The notes: a model not told the origin generated them from the letters alone. Numbered from the stretch's first letter, positions 1-8,133 are shown. The stretch is DNA of 32,905 bases from Streptomyces sp. CBMA29 (GCF_014596445.1 NZ_MECL01000185.1:1-32905), one strand, 5' to 3'. Translations and numbers: made by a program.

Positions 1-306
1 GGAGGAATAATCCCAGTCGCGCACAGCGTCCTCGCTGTGTTCTGTTCTTCAAAGGAACCTCGTCTCGTAACGAGACGGGGTATCAACATATCTGGCGTTG
101 ACTTTTGGCACGCTGTTGAGTTCTCAAAGAACGGAAGCTTCCTTCAGACCGTTTCACCGGCCCTCCGGGCTTTCCCTTCGTCGTGTCTCCGACTTTAGCA
201 GAAGTTCACTGGTCGGAATTACCACTCGCGTTTCGGAGACACGGATGCCCGAACTGAGATTTCTCTCGGGTTGGGTGGTGTGTCTTCGTCGAGCGAAGCG
301 ACATGA
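1..306 (-). promoter_or_regulatory. 16S rRNA operon leader (transcribed leftward)
   Basis: Read on the minus strand this is the leader that precedes 16S rRNA in Streptomyces. It includes the boxA/boxB-like antitermination segment GTTCTTTGAGAACTCAACAG (about 113-132) and the following GTGCCAAAAGTCAACGCC. Two perfect stems are visible: CGTCTCG/CGAGACG (61-67 and 71-77, 3-nt loop) and CACAGCG/CGCTGTG (22-28 and 33-39, 4-nt loop). These are plausible processing or antitermination elements. The mature 16S gene itself is not in the window and should lie left of position 1. Identification rests on recall of the conserved leader, not on a search. A further weak -10-like TAAAGT lies at 192-197. Confidence 0.85.
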
Positions 307-336
307 ATCCTAGTTGGTCACCAGCGGACCTGTCCA
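307..336 (-). promoter_or_regulatory. rRNA operon promoter, downstream copy
   Basis: On the minus strand a -35 TGGACA (331-336), an 18-bp spacer and a -10 TAGGAT (307-312) form a second vegetative-type promoter. It lies 48 bp downstream of the first one, in the same direction, as expected for the tandem promoters of a Streptomyces rRNA operon. Confidence 0.7.
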
Positions 337-354
337 GCTCGTGACAACCGTTCG

Positions 355-383
355 AACCTACCTCCCCGCCAACCCTGAGTCAA
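355..383 (-). promoter_or_regulatory. rRNA operon promoter, upstream copy
   Basis: On the minus strand a -35 TTGACT (378-383) is separated by 17 bp from a -10 TAGGTT (355-360). This is close to the consensus for the vegetative sigma factor HrdB. It drives transcription leftward into the rRNA leader. Streptomyces rRNA operons usually carry several tandem promoters. Confidence 0.75.
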
Positions 384-413
384 TGGTTCACCGTGAGGAA
401 CTTTCAGGCGGCC

Positions 414-1028
414 TCACGCGAAGGTCGACGGAGGGGTCTCCAGGTCTTCCAGCTCGACGCCGGGGGCCGCGAGGACCACGTCCCCGGCGATGTGGACGTC
501 GTGCTGATCGCCCGTCGCGAGGTCGTTGACCTGGTACTCGTCCACAGCCAGCGGCCCGTTGTCAGTGGCGTGTGCTGTCCTGGTGATCAAGGACCAAGAC
601 TGGTCCACGGTGAGGGGCGCGAGCACGGGGGGCCGGAATGACACGAGACGTACGCGGGTGGCGGGGCCGCCGGGTTCCAGGCGGAGCAGTCGCGCGGTGG
701 CGATCAGGAACGCGGGCGAGGCACCGGTGAAGGCGTGGGCGGCGGCGTTGCCCTCCTGAGCGTGATCGCCGGTGGGGTCGGTACGCACCCAGGTGACGCC
801 GTCGAGTGCGGCTCCGCGTACCTGCCAGGCGGACGCGTGGAGTTCGAGGCGGATGGGGCGGCCGAGCTGGTCGAGGGTGAGGTCGACCGAGCCCGCGTGA
901 TCACCGCCGGGGGTGGTGGTCTGCGCGGTGTAGCGCCAGCCGGAGGGACCGGTGGCGCAGTGGAAGTGTTCTGCACCGAGGGGGGTGTGGTCGTGTGTGT
1001 CGTGGAACGAGTAACGGCCTCGGGGCAT
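414..1028 (-). CDS. Conserved hypothetical protein, 204 aa, between ahcY and the rRNA operon
   Basis: This is a 204-aa protein starting MPRGRYSFHD and ending at a TGA about 30 bp upstream of the rRNA promoter. Codons have strong third-position G/C, so it is very likely coding. It has no signal peptide or membrane segment. Its N-terminal third is rich in His and Thr, followed by alternating beta-like stretches (for example RPIRLELHASAWQVRGAAL). That resembles a soluble beta-rich binding or sensor fold, but I recognise no family and assign no function. The ATG at 1028 is preceded only by a weak purine stretch, so the start is tentative. It lies downstream of ahcY on the same strand, but a strong hairpin separates them, so it may be transcribed separately. 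Confidence 0.7.
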   Translation of the reverse strand: MPRGRYSFHDTHDHTPLGAEHFHCATGPSGWRYTAQTTTPGGDHAGSVDLTLDQLGRPIRLELHASAWQVRGAALDGVTWVRTDPTGDHAQEGNAAAHAFTGASPAFLIATARLLRLEPGGPATRVRLVSFRPPVLAPLTVDQSWSLITRTAHATDNGPLAVDEYQVNDLATGDQHDVHIAGDVVLAAPGVELEDLETPPSTFA

Positions 1029-1069
1029 GGTGGGGTCTCGGTGTCTTTCGGTGTGCCGGTGACGTGCGA

Positions 1070-1099
1070 GGCCCCCGCCTCGGACGGGAGGCGGGGGCC
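1070..1099 (-). terminator. Hairpin after ahcY
   Basis: A perfect 12-bp inverted repeat (GGCCCCCGCCTC at 1070-1081 and its complement at 1088-1099) has a 6-nt loop. It starts 14 bp beyond the ahcY stop codon. There is no T-run, which is common for Streptomyces terminators. It probably ends or stabilises the ahcY transcript. Confidence 0.75.
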
Positions 1100-1112
1100 A
1101 GCGCGCGGTGGA

Positions 1113-2564
1113 TCAGTAGCGGTAGTGGTCGGACTTGTAGGGGCCTTCGACCTTCACGCCGATGTAGGCGGCCTGCTCCGGGCGGAGCGTGGTGAGCTTG
1201 ACGCCCAGCGCGTCCAGGTGGAGACGGGCGACCTTCTCGTCCAGGTGCTTGGGGAGCACGTAGACGCCGATCGGGTACTCCTCCGGCTTGGTGAACAGCT
1301 CGATCTGGGCCAGGGTCTGGTCCGCGAAGGAGTTGGACATCACGAAGGAGGGGTGGCCGGTCGCGTTGCCCAGGTTGAGCAGGCGGCCCTCGGACAGCAC
1401 GATCAGCGTCTTGCCGTCGGGGAAGGTCCAGGTGTGGACCTGCGGCTTGACCTCGTCCTTGACGATGCCGGGGATCTTCGCGAGGCCGGCCATGTCGATC
1501 TCGTTGTCGAAGTGGCCGATGTTCCCGACGATGGCCTGGTGCTTCATCTTGGCCATGTCGGAGGCCATGATGATGTCCTTGTTGCCGGTCGTGGTGACGA
1601 AGATGTCGGCGATGCCGATGACGTCGTCGAGGGTGGCGACCTGGTAGCCGTCCATCGCGGCCTGGAGCGCGCAGATCGGGTCGATCTCGGTGATGACGAC
1701 GCGGGCGCCCTGGCCGCGCAGCGACTCCGCGCAGCCCTTGCCGACGTCGCCGTAGCCGCAGACCACGGCGACCTTGCCGCCGATCAGGACGTCGGTGGCG
1801 CGGTTGATGCCGTCGATCAGGGAGTGGCGGCAGCCGTACTTGTTGTCGAACTTCGACTTGGTGACCGCGTCGTTGACGTTGATCGCCGGGAAGAGCAGCG
1901 AGCCGTCCTGCTGCATCTCGTAGAGGCGGTGGACGCCGGTGGTGGTCTCCTCGGTGACGCCGCGGATCTCGGACGCGAGCTGCGTCCACTTCTGCGGGTT
2001 CTCGCCGAGGGTGCGGTTGAGGAGGCGGAGGATGAACTGCTCCTCCTCGCTCTCCGCGGTGGCCGGGTCGGGGGCGGCGCCGGCCTTCTCGAACTCGACG
2101 CCCTTGTGGACCAGGAGCGTGGCGTCGCCGCCGTCGTCCAGAATGATGTTGGGGCCGCCGGTGGCGGTGTCCGGCCAGGTCAGGGCCTGCTCCGTGCACC
2201 ACCAGTACTCTTCGAGCGTCTCGCCCTTCCAGGCGAAGACGGGGATGCCCTGCGGGTTCTCCTCCGTGCCGTTCGGCCCGACGGCGATGGCCGCGGCCGC
2301 GTGGTCCTGGGTGGAGAAGATGTTGCAGGACGCCCAGCGGACGTCGGCGCCGAGGGCGACGAGGGTCTCGATCAGGACGGCGGTCTGGACGGTCATGTGC
2401 AGCGAGCCGGTGATCCGCGCGCCGGCCAGCGGCTGCGTGGCGGCGTACTCGCTGCGGATGGACATCAGGCCGGGCATCTCGTGCTCGGCGAGGGTGATCT
2501 CCTTGCGGCCGAAGGCGGCAAGCGAGAGGTCCGCGACCTTGAAGTCGGTGGCGGTGGTGGTCAT
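1113..2564 (-). CDS. ahcY: Adenosylhomocysteinase
   Basis: S-adenosyl-L-homocysteine hydrolase reversibly splits S-adenosylhomocysteine into adenosine and homocysteine, which keeps SAM-dependent methylation running in the cytoplasm. The 483-aa protein starts MTTTATDFKVADLSLAAFG. The NAD-binding GYGDVGKG is at residues 270-277, the substrate-region NDAVTKSKFDNKYGCRHSLI at about 231-250, and the family-typical C-terminus is YKSDHYRY. It carries the extra segment at about 150-195 found in the long actinobacterial form. I chose the ATG at 2564 because GAGGAG lies 8 nt upstream. A frame-open extension further upstream has no such support. It stands alone, with a hairpin downstream and 236 bp of noncoding DNA upstream. 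The M. tuberculosis counterpart (sahH) lies in a comparable region. Confidence 0.98.
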   Translation of the reverse strand: MTTTATDFKVADLSLAAFGRKEITLAEHEMPGLMSIRSEYAATQPLAGARITGSLHMTVQTAVLIETLVALGADVRWASCNIFSTQDHAAAAIAVGPNGTEENPQGIPVFAWKGETLEEYWWCTEQALTWPDTATGGPNIILDDGGDATLLVHKGVEFEKAGAAPDPATAESEEEQFILRLLNRTLGENPQKWTQLASEIRGVTEETTTGVHRLYEMQQDGSLLFPAINVNDAVTKSKFDNKYGCRHSLIDGINRATDVLIGGKVAVVCGYGDVGKGCAESLRGQGARVVITEIDPICALQAAMDGYQVATLDDVIGIADIFVTTTGNKDIIMASDMAKMKHQAIVGNIGHFDNEIDMAGLAKIPGIVKDEVKPQVHTWTFPDGKTLIVLSEGRLLNLGNATGHPSFVMSNSFADQTLAQIELFTKPEEYPIGVYVLPKHLDEKVARLHLDALGVKLTTLRPEQAAYIGVKVEGPYKSDHYRY

Positions 2565-2800
2565 ATGAAGTGCTCCTCGGTGCTGCGGTCGAGGCGGACG
2601 TGGATACGGCGCGGCCACGGGGCGTCTACGGGGGTGCCATCGTGCGGACACACCCGTCCCCTTGCGGCAGCGCAATCCGTCGGAGGCCCTCTCTCCCTCG
2701 GCCGGGCATCGCGAGATGACCCGCCCGACCGCCATCAGCAGCGACGTCTGGCTACGACAAAGCTACACCGGACGGACGGTCCGCCCCAGTGCGCTTCTGG
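2565..2800. other. Noncoding region upstream of ahcY
   Basis: This 236-bp gap between the CDF gene stop and the ahcY start should hold the ahcY promoter and 5' leader. I see the ribosome binding site GAGGAG at its left end and a small stem (TTGCG/CGCAA on the minus strand near 2662-2675). I find no convincing -35/-10 pair and no recognisable SAH riboswitch. Confidence 0.5.
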
Positions 2801-3760
2801 TCACCGGCCGCCCGGAGTCTGGTCCGGGTCGGGGCCCGCGGCGGCGGCCTGCTCGCTGTAGATGTCGGGTTCCAGGTAGACGGCGCGGGCGAAGGGTTCC
2901 GCGGCGCGGATGCGTTCCTCGGCGGCGTCGATGGCGCGGGCGACCTCGGCGGCGGTGTCGTCGTGCTGCACGGCGATCTTGGCGGCGACGAGGAGTTCTT
3001 CGGGGCCGAGGTGCAGGGTGCGCATGTGGATGACGCCGGTGACGGTGTCGCCGTCGACGACGGCCGCGCGGATCCTGGCCAGCGAGTCGGGTCCCGCGCC
3101 TTCGCCGATCAGCAGCGACTTGGTCTCGGCCGCGAGGACGAGGGCGATGGTGATGAGCAGCAGGCCGATGCAGAGGGTGCCGATGCCGTCCCAGACGCCG
3201 TCGCCGGTGGCGAGGGCGATGCCGACGCCGATCAGGGCGAGGACGAGGCCGATGAGGGCGCCGAAGTCCTCCAGGAGGACGACGGGGAGTTCGGGTGCCT
3301 TGGCGCGGCGGATGAACTCGGCCCAGGACTGCTTGCCGCGGGTGTGGTTGGACTCCTTGATGGCGGTGCGGAAGGAGTAGCCCTCGGCGATGACCGCGAA
3401 GACGAGGACGCCGACCGGCCAGTACCAGTGCTCGATCTCGTGCGGGTGGCGGATCTTCTCGTAGCCCTCGTAGAGCGCGAACATGCCGCCGACGGAGAAC
3501 AGGACGATCGAGACGAGGAAGGCGTAGACGTAGCGTTCCCTGCCGTAGCCGAAGGGGTGCTCGTCATTGGCGGCGCGCTTGGCCTTCTTGCCGCCGATCA
3601 GAAGCAGCGCCTGGTTGCCGGAGTCGGCGATGGAGTGCACGCCTTCGGCGAGCATCGAGGACGAGCCACTGAACGCGAAGGCCACGAACTTGGCCACGGC
3701 GATGGCCAGGTTGGCGCTCAGCGCCGCGACGATCGCCCGTGTTCCGCCTGACGCGCTCAT
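2801..3760 (-). CDS. Cation diffusion facilitator family transporter
   Basis: A membrane transporter of the CDF family, which usually exports Zn2+ or related divalent metals in exchange for protons. The 319-aa protein has about six hydrophobic segments, starting with AIVAALSANLAIAVAKFVAF. Metal-site residues of the family appear as HSIAD at 42-46 and LEDFGAL at 163-169. The second motif has E-D where most bacterial CDFs have H-x-x-x-D, as in the SLC30A9/ZnT9-like branch. A cytoplasmic C-terminal domain follows (about 215-319). The ATG at 3760 gives the canonical MSASGGTRAIVAALSANL start, with AAGGGA about 11 nt upstream. It lies 96 bp downstream of manA on the same strand with a hairpin between. 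The metal specificity cannot be read from the sequence. Confidence 0.92.
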   Translation of the reverse strand: MSASGGTRAIVAALSANLAIAVAKFVAFAFSGSSSMLAEGVHSIADSGNQALLLIGGKKAKRAANDEHPFGYGRERYVYAFLVSIVLFSVGGMFALYEGYEKIRHPHEIEHWYWPVGVLVFAVIAEGYSFRTAIKESNHTRGKQSWAEFIRRAKAPELPVVLLEDFGALIGLVLALIGVGIALATGDGVWDGIGTLCIGLLLITIALVLAAETKSLLIGEGAGPDSLARIRAAVVDGDTVTGVIHMRTLHLGPEELLVAAKIAVQHDDTAAEVARAIDAAEERIRAAEPFARAVYLEPDIYSEQAAAAGPDPDQTPGGR

Positions 3761-3834
3761 AGGTGCTGGGGTCCCTTTCGTCGGCCCGGGGCCTGTGCCT
3801 TGTCGTACCGGGCGCTGCGGACGCACATTGTTGC

Positions 3835-3850
3835 AGCCCGTCGGGCTTTT
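3835..3850 (-). terminator. Small hairpin between manA and the CDF gene
   Basis: AGCCC (3835-3839) and GGGCT (3843-3847) form a short stem with a 3-nt loop, 7 bp beyond the manA stop. The T-run (3848-3850) follows on the plus strand, where no gene ends. For manA it is only a weak terminator candidate or a 3'-end stabiliser. Confidence 0.35.
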
Positions 3851-3856
3851 GGTGCG

Positions 3857-5056
3857 TCAGGCGGCCACGGTGGCCCGGAAGACGGTGCCTTCGCCGGTCA
3901 GGGTGGTGCTCTCGCTCGCGGGGACGTACGCCGACTCGCCGGGGGCCAGCGTCAGGGTGGTGCCGTCTCCGTCGCGCAGTTCGGCCCGGCCCGCGGTGCA
4001 GAGCAGGATCTGCGGGGTGCCGGAGTCGAGGGTGCGGGCCTGCGCGCCGGAGGCCAGGACGTGGCGGGAGAGCCGGAATTCGTCGATCGGTGCGGTGTAC
4101 AGCTCTTCGCCGTCGGGGGCGGCCTCGGGGCGCAGGACGCCCGGGTCGCCGGCCTCGAAGCGGACGATGCGCAGGAGTTCGGGGACGTCGATGTGCTTGG
4201 GGGTGAGGCCGCAGCGCAGGACGTTGTCGGAGTTGGCCATGATCTCCACGCCGAGGCCGTCGAGATAGGCGTGCGGGACGCCCGCGCCGAGATAGAGGGC
4301 TTCGCCGGGTTGCAGACGTACGTAGTTGAGCAGCATCGCGGCGATGACGCCGCGGTCGCCGGGGAAGCTGTGGGCGGCCTGGGCGTAGGCGGCGTAGTCC
4401 GCGGCGTAGGGGGTGTCGGTGGTGGACAGCCGGGCGGCGGCCTCGGCCGCGGCGGTGACGGTCTCGGCCATCGCCTCGGGTTCGGCGGTGAGGACGGCGG
4501 CGAGGACTTCGCGCAGCGCCTTGTCCTCGGGGTGGGCGCGGAGGATGTCGGCGTAGGGGGCGAGGGCGGGGACGCCGAGTCCGTCGATGAGGTCGGCGGC
4601 GTCGGCGGGACGGCGGAAGCCGCACAGTCCATCGAACGCGGAGAGCGCCACGAGCATTTCGGGCTTGTGGTTGGCGTCCTTGTAGTTGCGGTCGGGGGCG
4701 CCGGTCGGGATGCCGCGGGCTTCCTCGTCGGCGAATCCGGCCTTGGCCTGCGCGAGGTCGGGGTGGACCTGGACGGAGAGCGGCGCGCCCGCGGCCAGCA
4801 CCTTGAGCAGGAAGGGCAGCCTGGGGCCGAAGCGCTTGACGGTGGTGTCGCCGAGTTCGGCGCGGGGGTCGGCCGCGATCACCGTGTCGAGTGCGACGGG
4901 GCCTTCGCCGCGGTCGATCCGGGAGGGCGCGCCGGGGTGGGCGCCCATCCACAGTTCGGCCTGGGGTTCGCCGGTCGGCGGTGTGCCGAGCAGTTCGGGG
5001 ATGGCGGTGGTGGATCCCCAGGCGTAGGGGCGGATCGTGTTGGTGAGGCGGTTCAT
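3857..5056 (-). CDS. manA: Mannose-6-phosphate isomerase, class I
   Basis: Interconverts fructose-6-phosphate and mannose-6-phosphate, a Zn-dependent cytoplasmic step and the entry to GDP-mannose. The 399-aa protein starts MNRLTNTIRPYAWGSTTAIP, typical of type I enzymes. The zinc site Q-V-H-P lies at 96-99 within LSVQVHPDLAQAKAGF. KPEM at 131-134 and LGAGVPHAYLDGLGVEIMAN near 260-280 carry further zinc and substrate residues. Only 4 bp separate it from the upstream SIS gene, so the two are probably translationally coupled. With manB and manC in the same window it completes the route to GDP-mannose. Confidence 0.97.
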   Translation of the reverse strand: MNRLTNTIRPYAWGSTTAIPELLGTPPTGEPQAELWMGAHPGAPSRIDRGEGPVALDTVIAADPRAELGDTTVKRFGPRLPFLLKVLAAGAPLSVQVHPDLAQAKAGFADEEARGIPTGAPDRNYKDANHKPEMLVALSAFDGLCGFRRPADAADLIDGLGVPALAPYADILRAHPEDKALREVLAAVLTAEPEAMAETVTAAAEAAARLSTTDTPYAADYAAYAQAAHSFPGDRGVIAAMLLNYVRLQPGEALYLGAGVPHAYLDGLGVEIMANSDNVLRCGLTPKHIDVPELLRIVRFEAGDPGVLRPEAAPDGEELYTAPIDEFRLSRHVLASGAQARTLDSGTPQILLCTAGRAELRDGDGTTLTLAPGESAYVPASESTTLTGEGTVFRATVAA

Positions 5057-5060
5057 GCGG

Positions 5061-6197
5061 TCATGTTCTCTCAGCCGAGGCGACGGTCAGATAGACGGTG
5101 GCGAAATCCGCGAGGGCGATCAGTTCGGCCGCGGTGTCGAGCGGGCCGCCGGGGGCGGCGGCGATCTCGCTGAGCGGGGTGTCGTGGGCGTACGCCTGCT
5201 CGCGGGCGGCGAGAGTGGCGGCTCCGGGCTGCTCGGAGTTCTCCTGGAGGAGCACGATCCGCAGGCGCAGTCCCCCGGGTTCTTCGACGCGGTCGCGGAA
5301 GAAGTCCTCGGGGTCGGCGGCCAGGGCGAGGGCGCTGGCCTGGAGGGGGCCGTGGACGGTGAGCGCGGCGGGCAGTTCCGCGGTGAGCGCGGGCTGGCCC
5401 GCGCGGGTGCCGAGCACGGTCGCGAAGCGGCGGGCGGCGGTCGCGGAGAGCCGGCCCTGGCTCCACAACAGCGGGAGGGCGTCAGCCAGTTCGGCCGCGA
5501 GGGTCTTGGCGGGGTTGGTGTACGTGGCGATGGCGGGGCCGCAGCGGGCGGCGACCTCGTCGAGCCGGTCGGCGACGCCGTACAGCGCCTGGGTGGGTGC
5601 GCTCAGCAGGCCGATCCGGTCGGCGAGGGCGAGGAGCGGGGCGAGGAGCGCCCAGAAGGCGCCCGCGTCGTTGGCGGGGTCCTCGTCCGCGGGGTCCGCG
5701 CCGTTGCCGAAGGGCGCGGCGAACGGCAGGGCCATGCCGTGCACCTGTTCCACGGCTTCGGCGAGCGGTGCCTTGACCGGGGTGACGGCGGCGGCGGTGC
5801 AGCCGCGGCGGTAGGCCTGCTCCACGAGGTCGGTCAGGCCCTGCTCGCTGCCCTGCGGGGTGATGAGCAGCAGCAGGTCGAGCGGTCCCGCCCAGCCGGG
5901 CAGTGTCCAGCGGGACTGTTGCGGGGTGGGTCCTGTGGGCGGCAGCACCTCGACGGGGCAGGTCGCGGAGCCGAGGGCGACCAGCAGGTCGGCGACCGCG
6001 GCGGCGTCGGGTCCGCTGGCCGCGAGCAGGACGGTCCTGGGGCGGCCGTCGGGCCGCAGCGCGGTGACTCCGGCCTCTTCGGCCAGGCGCAGCGCGGTGC
6101 GTACGCGGGCGCCGGCGGCGGCGACGCCCAGCAGCAGTCCGCGGCTGTCCGCGCGGGCCAGCGCTTCGGGGTCCTCAAGCAGCGACTCGTCGAACAA
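5061..6197 (-). CDS. SIS-domain phosphoglucose/phosphomannose isomerase-like protein
   Basis: A 378-aa protein of the SIS (sugar isomerase) type, related to bifunctional phosphoglucose/phosphomannose isomerases and to M. tuberculosis Rv3256c, which also lies between manA and manB. The N-terminal half contains LLAASGPDAAAVADLLVALG (about 57-76), a phosphosugar-binding-like strand and helix. The C-terminal part (about 220-378) resembles the PGI/PMI C-terminal domain. The usual catalytic pattern of active isomerases is not obvious to me, so it may be non-catalytic or regulatory. The start is TTG at 6197 (protein MFDESLLEDPEAL), supported by GGGAGG 5 nt upstream; a later start would lose the conserved N-terminus. 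It is followed after 4 bp by manA. Confidence 0.88.
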   Translation of the reverse strand: MFDESLLEDPEALARADSRGLLLGVAAAGARVRTALRLAEEAGVTALRPDGRPRTVLLAASGPDAAAVADLLVALGSATCPVEVLPPTGPTPQQSRWTLPGWAGPLDLLLLITPQGSEQGLTDLVEQAYRRGCTAAAVTPVKAPLAEAVEQVHGMALPFAAPFGNGADPADEDPANDAGAFWALLAPLLALADRIGLLSAPTQALYGVADRLDEVAARCGPAIATYTNPAKTLAAELADALPLLWSQGRLSATAARRFATVLGTRAGQPALTAELPAALTVHGPLQASALALAADPEDFFRDRVEEPGGLRLRIVLLQENSEQPGAATLAAREQAYAHDTPLSEIAAAPGGPLDTAAELIALADFATVYLTVASAERT

Positions 6198-6236
6198 CGC
6201 GACCTCCCGGTCGGAAGCGGTCTGGTCAGGGTCGGC

Positions 6237-6262
6237 GGATGGATGGATGGATGGGTGGATGG
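6237..6262. repeat. GGAT tetranucleotide repeat
   Basis: About five slightly degenerate tandem copies of GGAT lie between the SIS gene start and the trm112-like gene stop. Such tetranucleotide runs are prone to slippage. This one is intergenic, within a probable operon. Confidence 0.8.
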
Positions 6263-6288
6263 GACGGTCCGGCGGGCGTGCGGGGGCG

Positions 6289-6468
6289 TCAGCGGGGGCG
6301 GCGGGCCTCGTCGACGAGGAGTACGGGGATGTCGTCGCGTACGGGGTAGGCGAGGCCGCACGTGTCGGAGGTGCAGACCAGCTCGTTCGCGTCGGCGTCC
6401 TCGCGGAGCGGGGCGTGGCACGCCGGGCAGGCGAGGATTTCCAGGAGGCTGGGTTCGACGAGCGGCAT
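6289..6468 (-). CDS. Trm112-like small zinc-binding protein
   Basis: A 59-aa protein starting MPLVEPSLLEILACPACHAP. Four Cys residues (C-x2-C at 13 and 16, and C32 and C37) and the C-terminal PVRDDIPVLLVDEA match the Trm112/UPF0434 family. Trm112 is an obligate partner of methyltransferases in eukaryotes and archaea. The bacterial partner here is unknown. The ATG at 6468 is supported by GGAGG about 10 nt upstream; upstream in-frame sequence is not conserved-looking. It lies 91 bp before the SIS gene on the same strand and probably belongs to the manB-manA transcript. Confidence 0.92.
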   Translation of the reverse strand: MPLVEPSLLEILACPACHAPLREDADANELVCTSDTCGLAYPVRDDIPVLLVDEARRPR

Positions 6469-6640
6469 GGTGGGGTCCTCCGTGCTGGGTGCGGCGAGCG
6501 GCGAGGTGCCGCCGCGCGCGGGACTGCGGTCGGGATACGGCGGGCGCGTGCTCCGAGCGGTACGGTCCCGGGCCGGGCCGACGGCTCCCGCCGCGTACGT
6601 TCTCAGCCTATAGCCGTAGCGCCCGGCCCCGAGTGCGGCC

Positions 6641-6649
6641 TGTGGATAA
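6641..6649 (-). promoter_or_regulatory. Perfect DnaA-box sequence in the manB-trm112 gap
   Basis: The minus strand reads TTATCCACA, identical to the strong consensus DnaA box. It lies alone in the 299-bp gap between manB and the trm112-like gene. A single box does not make an origin. It could titrate DnaA or occur by chance. Confidence 0.4.
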
Positions 6650-6666
6650 CTCGGCCGCGCCCGTGC

Positions 6667-6717
6667 GGCGACCGGACCCGTATGGCGACCAGGCGCGTAC
6701 GGCGACCGGACCCCGTA
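6667..6717. repeat. Three 17-bp tandem repeats
   Basis: Units at 6667-6683, 6684-6700 and 6701-6717 all begin GGCGACC and end CGTA or CGTAt/c. Units 1 and 3 are nearly identical and unit 2 is diverged. They sit just downstream of the manB stop, 17 bp from the DnaA-box sequence. The array is regular and iteron-like, but its role is unknown. Confidence 0.75.
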
Positions 6718-6767
6718 CCCCCGCATCGGGCCCGTGCCGCGCGTCGGGCCCCCGAGACCACGCGGGC

Positions 6768-8126
6768 TCACGCCCTGACGATCGCCAGCACCTGGTCCCT
6801 GACGCGGGCCACGCCCTCCGCGTCGCGCGCCTCGACGTTCAGCCGCAGCAGCGGCTCGGTGTTGGAGGCGCGGAGGTTGAACCACCAGTCGGCGGAGGTG
6901 ACGGTGAGCCCGTCCAGTTCGTCGAAGGTGACGCCGTCCTGGCCGGCGAAGGCGGCGCGGACCGCCGCGGTGCTCGCGTCCTGGTCGGCGACGGTGCTGT
7001 TGATCTCACCGGAGCCCGCGTAGCGGTCGTAGGCGGCGACGAGGGCGGACAGCGGGCCGTCCTGGGCGCCGAGGGCGGCCAGCAGGTGGAGGGCGGCGAG
7101 CATGCCGGTGTCGGCGTTCCAGAACTCGCGGAAGTAGTAGTGCGCGGAGTGCTCGCCGCCGAAGACGGCGCCGGAGTCGGCCATTTCCTGCTTGATGAAG
7201 GAGTGGCCGACACGGGTGCGCACCGGAACGCCGCCGTGTTCCCTGACCACTTCGGGCACCGACCAGGACGTGATCAGATTGTGGATGATCGTGGCGCCGG
7301 GGTGCTTGGCCAGTTCGCGGGCGGCGACCAGCGCGGTCACCGCGGACGGGGAGACGGGTTCGCCGCGCTCGTCCACCGCGAAGCAGCGGTCGGCGTCACC
7401 GTCGAAGGCCAGGCCGATGTCGGCGCCGGTCTCGCGGACCCGCGCCTGGAGGTCGACCAGATTCTTCGGGTCGAGCGGGTTGGCCTCGTGGTTGGGGAAG
7501 GTGCCGTCCAGTTCGAAGTACATCGGCACCAGGTCGACGGGCAGCCCGTCGAGGACGGTGGGCACGGTGTGGCCGCCCATGCCGTTGCCCGCGTCCACGA
7601 CCGCCTTGAGCGGCCGGATTCCGGAGAGGTCGACCAGCGAGCGCAGATAGGCGGCGTAGTCGCCGAGCACGTCGCGCCGCACCAGGGTGCCGGTTTCCAC
7701 GCCGACGGCGGGGACGCCGTTTTCCAGCCACTTCTCGGCGAGCGCACGGATGTCGGCGAGCCCGGTGTCCTGGCCGATCGGGGCGGCGCCCGCGCGGCAC
7801 ATCTTGATGCCGTTGTACCGCGCCGGGTTGTGACTGGCCGTGAACATGGCGCCGGGCAGGTCGAGTTGCCCGCTGGCGAAGTACAGCTCGTCGGTGGAGC
7901 AGAGGCCGATCTCGGTGACGTCCGCGCCGCGGGAGGCGGCGCCGCGCGCGAAGGCGGCGGACAGGCCGGGGGACGAGGGCCGCATGTCGTGTCCGACGAC
8001 GATCGCCGTGGCGTCGGTGACCGTGGCGAAGGCGGCGCCGAAGATCTCGGCGAGCGGCTCGTCCCACTGGTCGGGTACGACTCCGCGTACGTCGTAGGCC
8101 TTGACGAGCTGCGACAAATCGGCCAC
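6768..8126 (-). CDS. manB: Phosphomannomutase/phosphoglucomutase
   Basis: Converts mannose-6-phosphate to mannose-1-phosphate (and often the glucose analogues) through a phosphoserine intermediate in the cytoplasm. The 452-aa protein has the full set of alpha-D-phosphohexomutase motifs: the active-site loop TASHNPARYNGIK at about 96-108 (phosphoserine S98), the Mg2+ loop DGDADR near 241-246, the sugar-binding GGEHSAHYY near 320, and the phosphate-binding RASNTEPLLRL near 418. I chose the GTG at 8126 (MADLSQLVKAYDVRG) because AGAGGTG lies just upstream and the protein aligns there with the family. It is the likely first gene of a leftward set with trm112-like, SIS and manA. Confidence 0.96.
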   Translation of the reverse strand: MADLSQLVKAYDVRGVVPDQWDEPLAEIFGAAFATVTDATAIVVGHDMRPSSPGLSAAFARGAASRGADVTEIGLCSTDELYFASGQLDLPGAMFTASHNPARYNGIKMCRAGAAPIGQDTGLADIRALAEKWLENGVPAVGVETGTLVRRDVLGDYAAYLRSLVDLSGIRPLKAVVDAGNGMGGHTVPTVLDGLPVDLVPMYFELDGTFPNHEANPLDPKNLVDLQARVRETGADIGLAFDGDADRCFAVDERGEPVSPSAVTALVAARELAKHPGATIIHNLITSWSVPEVVREHGGVPVRTRVGHSFIKQEMADSGAVFGGEHSAHYYFREFWNADTGMLAALHLLAALGAQDGPLSALVAAYDRYAGSGEINSTVADQDASTAAVRAAFAGQDGVTFDELDGLTVTSADWWFNLRASNTEPLLRLNVEARDAEGVARVRDQVLAIVRA

Positions 8127-8133
8127 TGCACAC

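Noticed and set aside
2565..2800. SAH riboswitch upstream of ahcY
   Set aside because: A purine stretch CCGAGGAGC resembles part of the motif, but I cannot build the conserved pseudoknot; the stretch is the ribosome binding site.
735..2861. Long plus-strand open frame opposite ahcY
   Set aside because: It is the complement of ahcY and the 204-aa gene. High GC gives long open frames on the opposite strand. The composition (runs of Gly, Val, Asp) and lack of motifs mark it as a shadow.
6641..6649. Replication origin
   Set aside because: A single DnaA-box sequence between mannose genes, without dnaA/dnaN or a box cluster, does not make an origin.
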